Of a stretch of DNA of 64,000 nt, positions 9,146 through 19,760 are shown piece by piece. The notes below the pieces were generated by a model. It did no database searches and was not told the DNA's origin. It worked only from the letters and a program-made list of their open reading frames with translations. This stretch comes from Diphasiastrum complanatum. Its lineage: Eukaryota; Streptophyta; Lycopodiopsida; Lycopodiales; Lycopodiaceae. Both the position numbers and the translations under genes were made by a program. Within the stretch, counting starts at the first letter, position 1. Every line of letters starts with the position of its first letter. The DNA lies in contig CM055103.1 of NCBI GenBank assembly GCA_029204225.1, positions 794,127 to 858,126 on the forward strand. The letters are read 5' to 3'.

Positions 9146-9970
9146 ATGGCAACCTCAATTGGAGTCATGTTGGAAGCCAATGATAGGCTTACCTCAAGTA
9201 ACTATTCATTGTGGAAAGTGAGGATGGAGTCACTTCTTGAGATGAATGATGTTTTGGATATTGTTGTAGGCTTGGAGGAGAGACCAACAACACAACAAGA
9301 TCAATTGAGGTATGACAAGAGGGCCAAGAAGGCTCTACACATGATAAAGATGAATGTTACCAATGAACTTCTCAAGGAAGTTGGTAAGTGCGCATCATCT
9401 TTGGAAGCTTGGAATTCATTGAAGAAGCTTTATGAATCCAAGTCTAATTCTAGAGTGTTGACTCTAAGAAGGCAAATATTTTCTTGTTTGCAAAAGAATG
9501 AAGAAAGTCCAAGTAGTTTTGTTTTGAGAATGAAAGCATTGAATGATGAGTTAGCTTGCATAGATGAAAGCATTAAGGAAGGAGAGCTTATTCAAGTGAT
9601 TCTTAATGGCTTGTTGGATGCTCATGCTAACATTGTTCAAAGTATTGCTGTTCAAAAGACTTTGCCAAGTTTGATGGATCTTCAAGAGATCTTGATCAAT
9701 GAGGAATATAGGCTTCAAGAAAGAGGTGGATCTACATCGACACTTCAAGAGGATGCTATGTTCACAAAGGGCAAATTCAAGGGCAAAACCAAAAGCAAGT
9801 GGTCTAAAGGGCAAGATCAAGTGGATGCTTCTTCAAGTGGCAAAAATAAGGATAGATCAAAGCTCAAGTGCTTGTATTGTGGCATCAAAGGACACTTTGC
9901 AAGCGAGTGCTACAAGAAGAAGAGAGATAAAGGAGACAAGCAAGGTAATGGATGTTCAAGATGCAAATGA
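9146..9970 (+). CDS. gag: Element A gag (nucleocapsid precursor)
   Basis: This 274-residue frame begins MATSIGVMLEANDRL, close to gag starts of elements D, F and G. The middle region has LWKVRMESLLEMNDV and IKMNVTNELLKEV, conserved blocks of the copia gag domain. Near the end is a zinc knuckle CLYCGIKGHFASEC (CX2CX4HX4C), which binds RNA during packaging. A frame change near 9945 produces a spurious tail ending CSRCK; the natural carboxy end (DANDDAFVMSS) continues in another frame and returns to the original frame near 10005. So two nearby indels largely cancel, but a stop now separates gag from protease. Confidence 0.93.
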   Translation: MATSIGVMLEANDRLTSSNYSLWKVRMESLLEMNDVLDIVVGLEERPTTQQDQLRYDKRAKKALHMIKMNVTNELLKEVGKCASSLEAWNSLKKLYESKSNSRVLTLRRQIFSCLQKNEESPSSFVLRMKALNDELACIDESIKEGELIQVILNGLLDAHANIVQSIAVQKTLPSLMDLQEILINEEYRLQERGGSTSTLQEDAMFTKGKFKGKTKSKWSKGQDQVDASSSGKNKDRSKLKCLYCGIKGHFASECYKKKRDKGDKQGNGCSRCK

Positions 9971-10006
9971 TGATGCTTTTGTGATGTCTTCATGTATGCT
10001 TGCTAA

Positions 10007-10461
10007 ATGATGGAGATAGATCCTTGGTGGATTGATAGTGGAGCAAGTTCACACATGACCTTTCACAAAGAGTACATCACTTCTTTGTTGGCATATGGAG
10101 ATGACAAGAGGGCGATCTACACGACCAATGATGGTGAGTGTGCAATCAAAGGGATTGGCACAATTCCTATTTCTCTCTCTACAAATAGGAATGTTCCTTG
10201 TTTATTCCATCTATTACCAAGAATTTGCTTAGTGTGAGTCAAATGCTAAGTAAGGGCCTCAAGGTGGAGTTTGATGGAGATGCTTGTTTGATCAAAAGGA
10301 AGGATGTCTTGATTGGAAAAGGTAAAAGGCAAGGGAAGTTGTTCAAACTTGATGCTTGTGTTGTTGCTAACCAAGTTGGATGTGTTGCAAGGGAGCAAAT
10401 TTCTATTCAAGAGGTTTGGCACAAAAGGATGGACACCTCAACTTCAAGTCATTGGAGGTAA
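10007..10461 (+). pseudogene. Element A protease and integrase N-terminal region, frameshifted
   Basis: The first part reads DPWWIDSGASSHMTF, with the intact catalytic DSGAS of retroviral-type aspartic proteases; it cleaves the polyprotein in virus-like particles. Near 10195 the frame shifts, and the next frame carries FIPSITKNLLSVSQMLSKG, the usual segment after the protease core. A further shift near 10430 splits the integrase HHCC zinc region: VWHKRMD lies in this frame and GHLNFKSLEVM in the next. The catalytic residues look fine; the breaks alone prevent a full polyprotein. Confidence 0.88.
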
Positions 10462-12986
10462 TGACAAGGAAGAAGGTTGTGATTGGTCTTCCAAGCTCCT
10501 TAAGTAATGACAAGCATGTTTGTGAGTCTTGTGCTTTGTCTAAGTCACATAGACTATCTTATAATAGATCTATTTCTAGATCTACAAAGCCTTTTCATCT
10601 TGTACATTCGGATATTCATGGATTTACTACAATTAGCCATAGTGGAGCTAAGATGTATGTAACATTCATTGATGATTTTAGTAGATTTTGTTGGATATAT
10701 CTACTAAAGAGCAAGGATGAAGTGTATGATGTCTTTGTCAAGTTCAAGAATGCAAGGGAGAACCAATTTTCCACAAAGATCAAGTGCTTGAGAGGTGACA
10801 ATGGTGGTGAGTACATATCTAACAAGTTCAAGGCCTTTTGTAATGAGCATGGGATCAAGAGGGAGTATACAACATCAAGGACCCCACAACAAAATGGAGT
10901 GGCTGAAAGGAAAAATAGAACTTTATGTGAAAGTGCTAAAGCTATGAGGTTAAGTGCTAATCTTGACAAACCGTTTTGGGATCAAGCTTTGTTGTGTGCC
11001 AATTTCTTGTGCAATAGGTGGCCGAGTGCTATTTTGGATGGAAGTACACCTTTTGAGATGCTATTCAAGAGGAGGTCGAGTGCCAACTTTCTAAGAACCT
11101 TTGGATGCACATGCTATGTCAACATTACTCTTGATGATAGGACCAAGGAGGATCCATCTTCAAGAAGAGGTATTTTTGTTGGATATAGTGAGGTGAGTAA
11201 AGCCTACAAGGTCTACATTCCTTCTACTAACAAAGTGATTGTTGGTAGAGATGTCATTTTTTATGAGAGAAACATTCCAAAGGTGTCTTCAAGCATAATT
11301 GATGGTAAAGTAGATGGTTCTAACATTCTTGATGTTGATGAGAAGGATCCTACTTTGGATGGTGGTGATGATGGACCTTCATCAAGTCAAAAGCCAAGGA
11401 GAACATCAAGAGAAAGACAAGTACCTTCAAGGCTCACATATGATCAAAAGGGTAAGCAAGTAGTTTCTGGAAATTATGTTGCTTTCCTAACCTCTTTGGA
11501 TGAGCCTACAAGTGTAGATCAAGCAAGGAAAGAAGAGGAGTGGATCCAAGCAATTGGATGCAAATGGATCTTCAAGGTGGAGACAAACCAAGATGGATCT
11601 ATCAACAAGTACAAGACAAGGTTAGTGGCAAAAGGATATGCTCAACAACAAGGAATTGACTATGATGAGACCTTTGCACCCGTGGCAAAGATGGTAAGCA
11701 TTCGAGTCATCATTTCACTTGCTACACTTTATGGATGGGATATATGGCAAATGGACATTTCAAATGCATTCTTGAATGGTGATCTTGAGGAGGAAGTATA
11801 CATGGAGCAACCCGAGAGCTACATTTCATCAACAAAGCCAAATCATGTGTGTTTTCTACAAAAGAGTTTGTATGGCCTTAAGCAAGCACCAAGGAGTTGG
11901 TATGCTAAGCTTAACACTTTTTTACTCTCTCAAGGCTTTGTTATGAGTGAGTATGATCATTCACTTTATTATAGGTTTGCTGGAAATGATGTTACCATCT
12001 TGCTAATCTATGTGGATGATATCATCTTGAGTGGTGAAGACAATCAAGATGTGGAGGATATTAAGAATGCTCTTAAGAAGGAGTTTGAGGTGCATGATCT
12101 TGGTAATTTGCATTACATTTTAGGAATAGAAGTCATTAGATCTTCTCAATCTACTTTCATTTTTCAAGAGAAGTATGCTCATTCTATTCTAGAAAGATTT
12201 CATATGGTAGATGCAAAAGCTATTGATACATCTATGGAGTCTCATGTAAAGCTAACTATAAGATGTAATGAAAGATCCTTAGAGGACATTACTCTCTATA
12301 GGAAGCTAGTTGGTTCACTCATCTATCTAACCATTACTAGACCTGATCTAAGCTATTGTGTTGGAAGATTGAGTCAATTCATGCAAGATCCTAGTGAGGA
12401 GCATTGGAATCTAGGAAAGCGAGTTTTGAGGTACATCATTGGAACTCAAGATTTTGACATATTGTATGAGGGATCATCACCTAATCTTTTTGGATTTTCA
12501 GATTCGGACTATTCTGGAGATGTAATGGATAGGAAATCCATTAGTGCTTATTGTATTCTCATAGGTGATGGAGCTATATCATGGATGTCAAAGAAACAAG
12601 CCACTATCTCATTGTCATCTAGTGAGGCCGAGTTCAAGGCTCTTACACATTGCACAAAGGAGATGGTATGGATAAAGAGGATGATCAAGGATCTTCACTT
12701 GCTGGATTTTTTAGAGAGCCCAATCATCTTTTGTGACAATCAATCAGCCCAAAGAATGGCATCCAAACCTATCTTTCATGCTAGGAGCAAGCATATTGAG
12801 ATACAATATCATTTTGTGAGAGAGCGAGTCATTGCAAAGGAGGTGGAGCTTCAACATGTGTCTTCAAGGGAATGTGTAGCTGATATCTTAACCAAAGCAT
12901 TGGGAAAAGACTTGTTTATGAAGCATAGGACTTCACTTGGAGTATTGTCAAAGTCTATGCTAAAACTAGTTGAAGAGGGAGTGTGA
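10380..12986 (+). CDS. pol: Element A pol: integrase, reverse transcriptase, RNase H
   Basis: An 868-codon frame; the true product is entered by frameshift near 10430, so the first ~18 residues are spurious. CESCALSKSH completes the integrase zinc site. The catalytic core is intact DD35E: D78 in HSDIHG, D140 in RGDNGGE, E176 in GVAERKNR. Reverse transcriptase shows QMDISNAFLNG and YVDD at 544-547. RNase H has DSDYSGDVMDRKS, SSSEAEFKAL and FCDNQSAQ. Compared with elements D and G, about 24 residues are missing between EWIQA and IGCKW (near 11550), an in-frame deletion at the RT amino edge. The stop codon lies in the first bases of the 3' LTR. Confidence 0.94.
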   Translation: MCCKGANFYSRGLAQKDGHLNFKSLEVMTRKKVVIGLPSSLSNDKHVCESCALSKSHRLSYNRSISRSTKPFHLVHSDIHGFTTISHSGAKMYVTFIDDFSRFCWIYLLKSKDEVYDVFVKFKNARENQFSTKIKCLRGDNGGEYISNKFKAFCNEHGIKREYTTSRTPQQNGVAERKNRTLCESAKAMRLSANLDKPFWDQALLCANFLCNRWPSAILDGSTPFEMLFKRRSSANFLRTFGCTCYVNITLDDRTKEDPSSRRGIFVGYSEVSKAYKVYIPSTNKVIVGRDVIFYERNIPKVSSSIIDGKVDGSNILDVDEKDPTLDGGDDGPSSSQKPRRTSRERQVPSRLTYDQKGKQVVSGNYVAFLTSLDEPTSVDQARKEEEWIQAIGCKWIFKVETNQDGSINKYKTRLVAKGYAQQQGIDYDETFAPVAKMVSIRVIISLATLYGWDIWQMDISNAFLNGDLEEEVYMEQPESYISSTKPNHVCFLQKSLYGLKQAPRSWYAKLNTFLLSQGFVMSEYDHSLYYRFAGNDVTILLIYVDDIILSGEDNQDVEDIKNALKKEFEVHDLGNLHYILGIEVIRSSQSTFIFQEKYAHSILERFHMVDAKAIDTSMESHVKLTIRCNERSLEDITLYRKLVGSLIYLTITRPDLSYCVGRLSQFMQDPSEEHWNLGKRVLRYIIGTQDFDILYEGSSPNLFGFSDSDYSGDVMDRKSISAYCILIGDGAISWMSKKQATISLSSSEAEFKALTHCTKEMVWIKRMIKDLHLLDFLESPIIFCDNQSAQRMASKPIFHARSKHIEIQYHFVRERVIAKEVELQHVSSRECVADILTKALGKDLFMKHRTSLGVLSKSMLKLVEEGV
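12970..12981 (+). other. Polypurine tract, element A
   Basis: TTGAAGAGGGAG directly abuts the 3' LTR, the expected site of plus-strand priming. It overlaps the last codons of pol. Confidence 0.85.
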
Positions 12987-13631
12987 AAGATTCAACTAGT
13001 TTCATCACATTTTGCAATATTTTCATATTTGGCATATTGAGGCCAAAACTTGTTTTAGACTTAGAGGTTGACTTTTCAAAGTTCATTAGTCTAAATTTCA
13101 ATTGAATAAACACTTTTTGAAAGTGTGGGAAAGATAGAATGCGAGTTTGAGTAGATTCAATTTGAATAAGTTGGGTACATTGAATCTAGACCCAAAATTG
13201 GTAGGGTTAACATTTTGGTGGGAAAGCCAAGTGGCCAAATAGGGTTTGGACCTGTTATAAAAGGATGTAACTCATGGAGAGAGTCATCTTCTCTCTTCTC
13301 TATCTCATTTCATGCTTATACATGGTTCTCTTGGGTTCTACTATCCATTGGTGCACTATCTTGGTGATTGCTTGCAATTCTATGTGTAGAATGATCTATA
13401 TTTGTTATTTTTAAATCCACACATGTGAAATACAGTAGCTTGCTGGTTTTGTACGGACAGCAACAGTACATAATCATTTCATTCAAGTTTGATCAAGTTC
13501 TATTAGTGTTTGCATCTCAAATTGTGTGTAGATGCTGATTTTTCTGCATTGGTGAGATTGGTAGTGTATTTCTCTTTCTAACCAAAGATCATTCAAGTAG
13601 ATTGGATCTTAAGGATCTGGAATCTTTCACA
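12982..13631 (+). repeat. Element A 3' LTR (650 bp)
   Basis: It has the same TGTGAAAGATT..AATCTTTCACA ends as the 5' copy. TATAAAAGG at 13256 is a good TATA box. The G-box palindrome here has mutated to CACACATGTG at 13418-13427 (162 bases downstream of the TATA), so it lies in the transcribed R/U5 part. GTACGGACAGCAACAGTAC follows. Confidence 0.95.
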
Positions 13632-13716
13632 TGGAACCCAATTATACACAATATTTACAAATTTCTACATGGTTTTTGATCAAGCTAGATTTGCCAATTT
13701 TTGGCAATTCTTCACA
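13632..13716 (-). repeat. Element B LTR, proximal part, with TSD right copy
   Basis: 13632-13636 repeats TGGAA. 13637-13716 is the start, in minus sense, of the B LTR: TGTGAAGAATTGCC, then TCTAGCTTGATC, resembling the start of element D's LTR. The remainder of this LTR is at 7313-7916 on the other side of element A. Confidence 0.75.
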
Positions 13717-13730
13717 CTCCTCCTCAAATT
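13717..13730 (-). other. Polypurine tract, element B
   Basis: In minus sense, AATTTGAGGAGGAG precedes the LTR start at 13716. The same purine tract precedes element D's LTR (AGTGAGGAGGAG). Confidence 0.75.
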
Positions 13731-13920
13731 TAGCTTGATCTATCTACAACTCTCTTGATAGATGAATGAATGCTTTTAGAAGTGTCTAAAAAATCCAGCT
13801 ACAAACAAGGAACTTTTGAGACTCCAATAGAGAATGATGTCCATGAAGGATCTTTCACCACCTCTTAAAGGATCTCTTACAAGATGTTCCATAAATGTGT
13901 CATGTAGCACACTTCAAAAA

Positions 13921-14406
13921 CTATGCATCATGCCAAGCCATGGATTCCAAGGCATTTTGTGCACTTGAAGATACATCAATTAAACTATTAAGTGCATACA
14001 CAGTGTTGTCAAAGACTGTTTGCCTTGCTTGATCCATATGGTTGAGCCTATATGGCTCCATCTTGATACTCAAGATTCTTCTTGGAGTCCTCGGGTCTTG
14101 AGCTTGCTCCTCCACTTTACTTGACTCCAAACCATCAATGAACTGAATAAAGTGTTGATCCAAAGGTGCTTCTTCAAGTTTACAAATCTTCCACTCTTGA
14201 AAGATTACATTTCCACCATTTACAACTTCTTTGGTGGAAAACAAGTAGATTCTACAATCTTTACTTGAAGAACAAAACACTACCATTATTCCTATCATTG
14301 AAATAGGATAACCTTTGGTCCTTAATTTGAAATGATCATGCTCAAAGCATGTGGACCCAAAGATTTTCAATACAAATGATGTTTCATCTTTTATGACACT
14401 ATTCAA
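13921..14406 (-). pseudogene. Copia pol remnant, region after integrase core
   Basis: A 161-codon frame. FVLKIFGSTCFEHDHFKLR and the later IYLFSTKEVVNGGNVIFQE correspond to the conserved FGC..(Y/F)VH..R(T/K)K and V..RDVIF blocks that follow the integrase core in elements D and G. ILSIKMEPYRLNHMDQ corresponds to the linker before RT. Catalytic domains are absent and the sequence is much more diverged than in elements A, D or G. Together with the purine tract at 13717 it is the 3' side of minus-strand element B. Confidence 0.75.
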
Positions 14407-15215
14407 GCTATTACAAAAAAGTTATCCAATGAAATTGCTGTATCAACAACAAATGGAGATTTGAAAACATCAATTTTTACTGTCTTGTCATAAAAAGTAC
14501 TAAACATCATAGATCTTAAAGATAAACAACAAGTCACTCCATGTCTACTAATACTATCCAAAAAGTATTCAAAGATAGTAGACTCTCCAATGCTCACCAT
14601 CCTTGCAAGATGCACACTTGAATGGACAATTTGCATGCAATTTGATGACTCGGCCATTGTCATTGAGGACTCCCTTGGAACTCTCATGCTTTGAGGCTGA
14701 TCCTCAAGATATTCCTTCTTTTGATGCTCCTCCTCAATGCAAGCAAAATCACACTTTGCCAAGCTCATTCTTTCCAAATCAGCACTAGCTTCCAACTTAA
14801 ACAATCTTCCATGTTTATTTCCCTTTGCAATGCAAACATCATTCTTCAAGATGAAGAAAACACCATGCTTAAAGTGGACATCCAAACCACTTTCTAAGAG
14901 TAGACCAACACTAAGCATATTCTTGGTGATTGATGGTACATAAAGGACATTTTCTAGATCCATGCATTTTGAGGATTCTAGACACAAAGAGATGGTGCCA
15001 ACACCATTTATCCTACACTCTTCATCATTTGCAGTACAGACAAACTTCTTAGCAACATTGAAAGAGTGTAAGGTTGCGAAAAAGTCCTTTTCACAAGACA
15101 TGTGAGAGCTAGCCCCACTGTCAATCCACCAATTGCCTCTTGAATTGTTATTGCTTGTTGGTGAGGATGTAGATGCCATCAAGAATACATCTACTTCATC
15201 CTCCTCCTGTGCTTG
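14403..15215 (-). pseudogene. Copia protease remnant (element B type)
   Basis: After a junction with gypsy sequence at about 15215, the frame reads NWWIDSGASSHMSCEKDF, with an intact DSGAS aspartic protease motif, then VLYVPSITKNMLSVG and GRLFKLEASADLE. Past about 14745 the sequence (LARMVSIGESTIFEYFLD and beyond) is not recognisable and the integrase HHCC and core are missing. The neighbouring frame at 13921 picks up after the integrase. An internal deletion or replacement is likely. Confidence 0.75.
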
Positions 15216-15380
15216 AGTATTTTTGGCTGCTGGGCTGATGGGCCCAACAAAGTCTATACCCCACTTATGAAAAGCTTCGTCTTCTATAATGGGAGTAAGC
15301 GATGTGAAGTCTGCTTTTGTATTCTTTTTGGCTCGTTGGCAAACATCACATGAACCCATAAAAAGTACAAATTCTTCCAA
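15216..15380 (-). pseudogene. Ty3/gypsy integrase scrap
   Basis: The frame holds MGSCDVCQRAKKNT, then HKWGIDFVGPISPAAKNTQA. This is the CxxCQRxK half of the gypsy HHCC zinc site followed by the WGIDFVGPI start of the integrase core. Copia integrases do not have this arrangement. Only about 55 residues remain, joined to copia sequence on both sides, all in one orientation. Confidence 0.8.
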
Positions 15381-15384
15381 TAGC

Positions 15385-16171
15385 TGGCGCATACAGTACA
15401 TTCTTCAATACTTCTCTTCCTGAGGGGTATAAACCGATTGCCACCTCCCCAATGCCAACTGCTACTACGTATGTATTGTTTCCCATGCATATATGAGTGG
15501 GAGGATTCAATTCTCTGATCGTGGAAAAATTTTTGGGATCGTGGGTCATGTGTGATGTTGCGCCTGAGTCTAGGAACCACTGGTAATTGTGTTCCTTCTC
15601 CTTCTCTTCGTCATCACTGCTGATCATCACGTGTTTGCCTCGATCTTTCTGATGCTTGGCTGAGGTCTTGCCTTTGGCCATGAGTGAATGTTCATCGACC
15701 ATCATTAGTGCGCTTTCCCCTTGGTCTTCCTCGGCCTTCTCAACCATATTTGCAGCTTTCCTGATCTTCAAGCCCTTTACTTGTGCCTTTATCGAATAGT
15801 CTTTTAACATATGGTCCACGCTATCACATAGGAAACATCTTCTTTCTTTTCTTTTAAAAAATGTCGTCTTCTTGGCTGAAGATTTTGCTTTAGTATTTTG
15901 CTTGATCGTCACTCCCTTTACAAAAAGTGTGTGCTCTTGCCCTGGTTGGGATCTCATATGCCTGCCTTGATCATTCTTGAAACCACTCCCTCCTTTCAGC
16001 TATGCCAGGTGCCTCATCGGCTGGATCCTTCTCTGCTCCCATGACAATATCCCACAGGCCTCGTTACTTCACTAAAATCTTCATATGCCACGACCAATCC
16101 GAGTAGTTATCATCGTCCAGCCGTCCCACACTCTTCGGGTCGAACACAATCTGGCCTGTCTTTTGCGCCAT
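15385..16171 (-). pseudogene. Copia element C gag-protease remnant
   Basis: A start at 16171 gives MAQKTGQIVFDP then DDDNYSDWSWHMKILVK, a stop, and GLWDIVMGAEKDP, a gag of a lineage distinct from A, B, D and G. Most of gag is then deleted. The zinc knuckle CFLCDSVDHMLKDY has Tyr in place of its last Cys. The protease follows as WFLDSGATSHMTHDP, with the DSGAT form of the motif, ending at VLKNVLYAP where the gypsy scrap begins. GC content is higher than in the neighbouring copia fragments. Confidence 0.8.
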
Positions 16172-16481
16172 TGGCCTTCTTTATGCTGTAGCTCCTCCTT
16201 CTGCTTGCTTCTTGCAGACTGTCTTGTCAAATCTCTGGCACGTCTCTTTACAGTGATTGCGAGTTATTCAACTATGTTTCTGTACAATATCATGCTTTAT
16301 ATTTTAGATGACATTGGAAGTGAGCTATAATTATTTTATGTAATCCTAGTTAAAATATTCCTTCGGTTTTGAACAGGCTTTGGAGAGCACCTTCCAAAAG
16401 ATTGACAACCTAAATGTTTCTTCAGAATGATCTTAAAAGGCACCAACAAGATGGATTCTCAAAAAATTAGGCATACAGGAT
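16172..16481. other. No gene seen
   Basis: Spacer between the two gag remnants. It should contain the leader of element C, but no primer site or LTR end was found. Confidence 0.45.
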
Positions 16482-17828
16482 TCAAGGCAGGACTTGAAGA
16501 CTTGCAAACAGTTCCACCTTTGATAACTCCACCTTTGCCAAGTTAACACTCTCCACTACAATATCAGCATCAAGCTTAAACAATCTACCTTGCTTAAAGC
16601 CTTTGGCTATACATTCATCATTTCTAAGGATGGAACAAACTCCATGCTTGAATTGTACATCAAGGCCATTATCCATTAACTGGCCAACACTAAGCAAATT
16701 CTTGGTTAACTTAGGAACATAAAGAGCATTATCAAGATTCATCCTTTTGGATGATCCAACATACAATGGAATGATTCCTATTCCAATTATCTTACATTCT
16801 TGACTACTTGCAGTATAGATTGATCTATGTAAATCATTGTAAGAAAGTAAAGTGGAGAAAATGTCCTTTTGATATGTCATGTGGGAACTTACCCCACTAT
16901 CAATCCACCAAGAATCATTGGTGTTGCACTTGGATGATGGTGGTTTGTTGGAAACCATCAAGGATGACTCTTCATCCTCCTCGTCCTCCTAATGTGCAAT
17001 GTTGCTCTGTTTGCCCTCTTGTGCCTTCTACTTCTTGAGACATTCTGATGCAAAATGTCCTTTCTTTCCGCAGAAAAAACATTTGTACTTGGACTTGTCT
17101 TTGATCTTGCCCTTTGATCTTGAAGCCTCATCCTCCTCCTTGGTCTCCTTGAAGTGCTTCTTCTTGCCCTTGGTCATCTTCTTGCCTTTAAATGAGAAAT
17201 TAGCTTTCTCATCACCATCCTGCAGAAAAATAGCATTCATTCTTGCATTGGTATGCATCATCCTACACTCTTTAGCCACTAATACATTGTGTAGATTTTC
17301 TATAGTGGGCAAAGTGTCTTGGATTGCAAAGGTTTGGACCAAATTTGTAAAGTCACTCCCTAGACCATTGAGGACAATTTGAACAAGCTCACTATCTTAA
17401 ATCGTCTCTCCAATGGAAGCTAACTCCCTATTGAGAGACTTGATTCTTAGCACATAAACCTGTGCACTCTCATTTCTTCTCTTCATGCTTTGTAGAATCT
17501 GATTCCTAAGCATGAGAACCCTTGAAGTGTTACTAGACTCATAGATTGATCTTAGAGATTCTCAAGTCTCTTTAGCACTGGTACAAGCTGATACTTCTCT
17601 CAATACATCATTGCTTACATCCATCTTCACATAGTAAAGTGTAAGCCTAGATCTTCTTTTGTATTTAGCTAACTCCTGTGCACCTGGAGGTTCATCTTCC
17701 TCATCAATCAGAAACTCGTAGAAATTCTGGAGCACCGTGAGTGACTCCATCCTCACTTTCCAAATAGCATAATTGGTAGAATTTAATCTCTCACTAGCTT
17801 CTAGAAGGTATGCTCCAACAGATTCCAT
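16482..17828 (-). pseudogene. Copia element B gag-protease, single frame with four stops
   Basis: One frame runs from MESVGAYLLEASERLNSTNY at 17828 to the protease at 16482. Gag shows IWKVRMESL and DVSNDVLREVSACTSAKE; the zinc knuckle CFFCGKKGHFASEC is intact. The protease is WWIDSGVSSHMTYQKD, followed by LYVPKLTKNLLSVGQLMD. Four in-frame stops interrupt it (after SAKET, ETI, ECLKK and SNIAH). No frameshift is needed, so decay is by point mutation. It encodes the same kind of product as the remnant at 14403 but is a different copy. Confidence 0.88.
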
Positions 17829-19619
17829 CTTACTAATAAGATTCTACACACAAGATATAGATTTGTTTGAACCTGAAACTCACAAAGGTTTCTAACTTGC
17901 AGTGTTTCACTCAAATGTTGACTTCTAATCCAACAAATGGACTTGTAATCACAGTTCTATCACTCCCTCACAAAGCTGGAATGAAGGACATTTCAGTTAT
18001 TTGGCAATAAGTGAAAACCAATTTTTGTGATAAAGACTGGCAAGAATAAGCACTTGGTTTTACGCAAGCGAATGGAGATCTATGTTTTTTCAAGTGACGA
18101 TCAAAGATGCCAATGCGGAAGCGGAGCAACATTATCCCATATGGTTTGCAGTGGGTCTTGCAACACATTAGGGGTGGGATGATGTTGGCTGATTGTGACG
18201 AATCACCAAGATACTCGGCCAGAGCTCCCCAAGAGCACATCTCACCATAGACTGAAGAGGTTTCTGAAGAAGGGATGAACGAAGAATGAGAGTCGAGGAA
18301 TGCTAGTTAAGAATGATAAGTAGAAACTGTGTGAGCCTCATGGTGAATTCCGAAAGATGGAATGACCATGTAGGAACTGGTATTTCTAGGCATTTGTAGT
18401 AAATGCAAGTAGACCCCTCTTAAAAAAGTAGAATGAGCCACCTTTTGATGGTTACCTCTAGTGGAGAGGATAATTCCACTTGTAATTTGTGTAATTTGGA
18501 ATTGCCACTAGGATGCCATCCAAGGAGCTCTCTTGCTTATTTAAAAAACTCTCCCTTTGTAGAAGGGAGCTTTCTATGCATTGTATCTATTCCATGTCCA
18601 AATAAGAAGAGCCTTCACAAGTTTTGATACAACATTAAGCTCCTTGATCATTGTTGTCTTCTTGAGTGATGTAGTTATGATCTTGCCCTTCCATTCCTTG
18701 TGTGTGGTTGTGGATTAGTTTTCTTTCTTGTGGAACTCTAAGCATGGATTAGATTTCTTGCTTTTGTGGATTAAAAGTAGGATTCAGCATTGTGGTAAAT
18801 CATTTAGGTTGGGATTGTGGTTTAACTCTAGTAAATCCATTGACATCCAATTTCTTGATGTTCTTGGAAGCCCAAGAATCAAGAAATGTGTGTTTCTTGA
18901 TTCTTGGACTCTCAAAATTCTGTCTAGTTTAGTTTCTTGTTTCTTGTTTGTGGATCGATGCATGTGGATTAGTTTTCAGCTTTTATTGATCTATTCAAAT
19001 TACTTTTTGTAGCAGTTAGAAGTAGAATTTTGTTTGATGTTCAACTGAATAGTATGCAGATCATTTGTTGAACATATCAGCTTGCATGTTTGGCTATTTA
19101 GGCATGTGAGTACGGTTTAAGAGAGACAAACCTGAGTGTCCTCTAATAGGGCAGGACCAAACTACAATGATTTCAGACATTTATGCTTGATATGGGCATT
19201 GAAACGAAATAGATACAAACCAAGAAATGCTGAAGTAGCCTAGTAACAGGCAGATCTGTACACAAGAAAGACAAGAACTAGTAAACAAATAAAGAATCTG
19301 TCAACAAGGTCATGAATAATCCAACATATATGGCTTCATTTAGGTGGAATATACCCTAGGATATGCAAATTAAATCAAGGTTTGTCAAACTAAGATAGAT
19401 AGGATAGGCTTATCCATCTTAGGTTGCATGGACATGCATGGTCCAAATAAGTTTTGACCATTATTAGCATTTTATTGGGGAATTATTGTAGTTTATCATT
19501 CAATGCTGGCCTCTATGTGTGCAAATACTAGTATGTAATTAGGGTAGAGAGAATGCTAAGTAAATTTCAAAAGAACGACCAACTATAAGAGGTCTAAGCT
19601 GCTAGGGACAAAACTACCA

Positions 19620-19620
<1 letters not shown>
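17829..19620. other. No gene; possible LTR-like transcribed region near 18.5 kb
   Basis: 17829-18250 would be the leader of element B on the minus strand, but no primer site is visible. At 18535-18580, CTTATTTAAAAAACTCTCCC followed by TTGTAGAAGGGAGC, a small hairpin, resembles the R region of some plant LTRs. Repeated TGTGGATTA motifs occur at about 18708, 18766 and 18961. No LTR pair could be set. Confidence 0.4.

Positions 19621-19657
<37 letters not shown>
19621..19657. repeat. (TA)18 microsatellite
   Basis: An uninterrupted alternating TA tract. Confidence 0.95.
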
Positions 19658-19660
<3 letters not shown>

Positions 19661-19760
19661 TCCCGTTCAGCTTGCAAATCTCTTTTGCCTTTCTCTTTAA
19701 CTTGTTTTTGTAGTATTAGAATCTCCTTACCTTGCATTCATAGTTTTTCCCTTTCCTTTT

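Larger units (their letters stand above)
7917..13631 (+). mobile_element. Ty1/copia LTR retrotransposon A, structurally complete
   Basis: A 5.7-kb element with two LTRs, TSD TGGAA, primer binding site, a leader of about 590 bp (8558-9145), gag, protease, integrase, reverse transcriptase, RNase H and polypurine tract in the Ty1/copia order. The LTRs differ by about 23 substitutions and two indels counted by eye over roughly 629 aligned bases, so the insertion is of moderate age. Four frame changes and an in-frame deletion make it non-autonomous today. It sits inside the LTR of the older element B. The gag of element F (62739) is a close relative. Confidence 0.95.

Noticed and set aside
10616-10969. 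A 117-codon minus-strand frame
   Set aside because: Antisense shadow of the conserved integrase core of element A.
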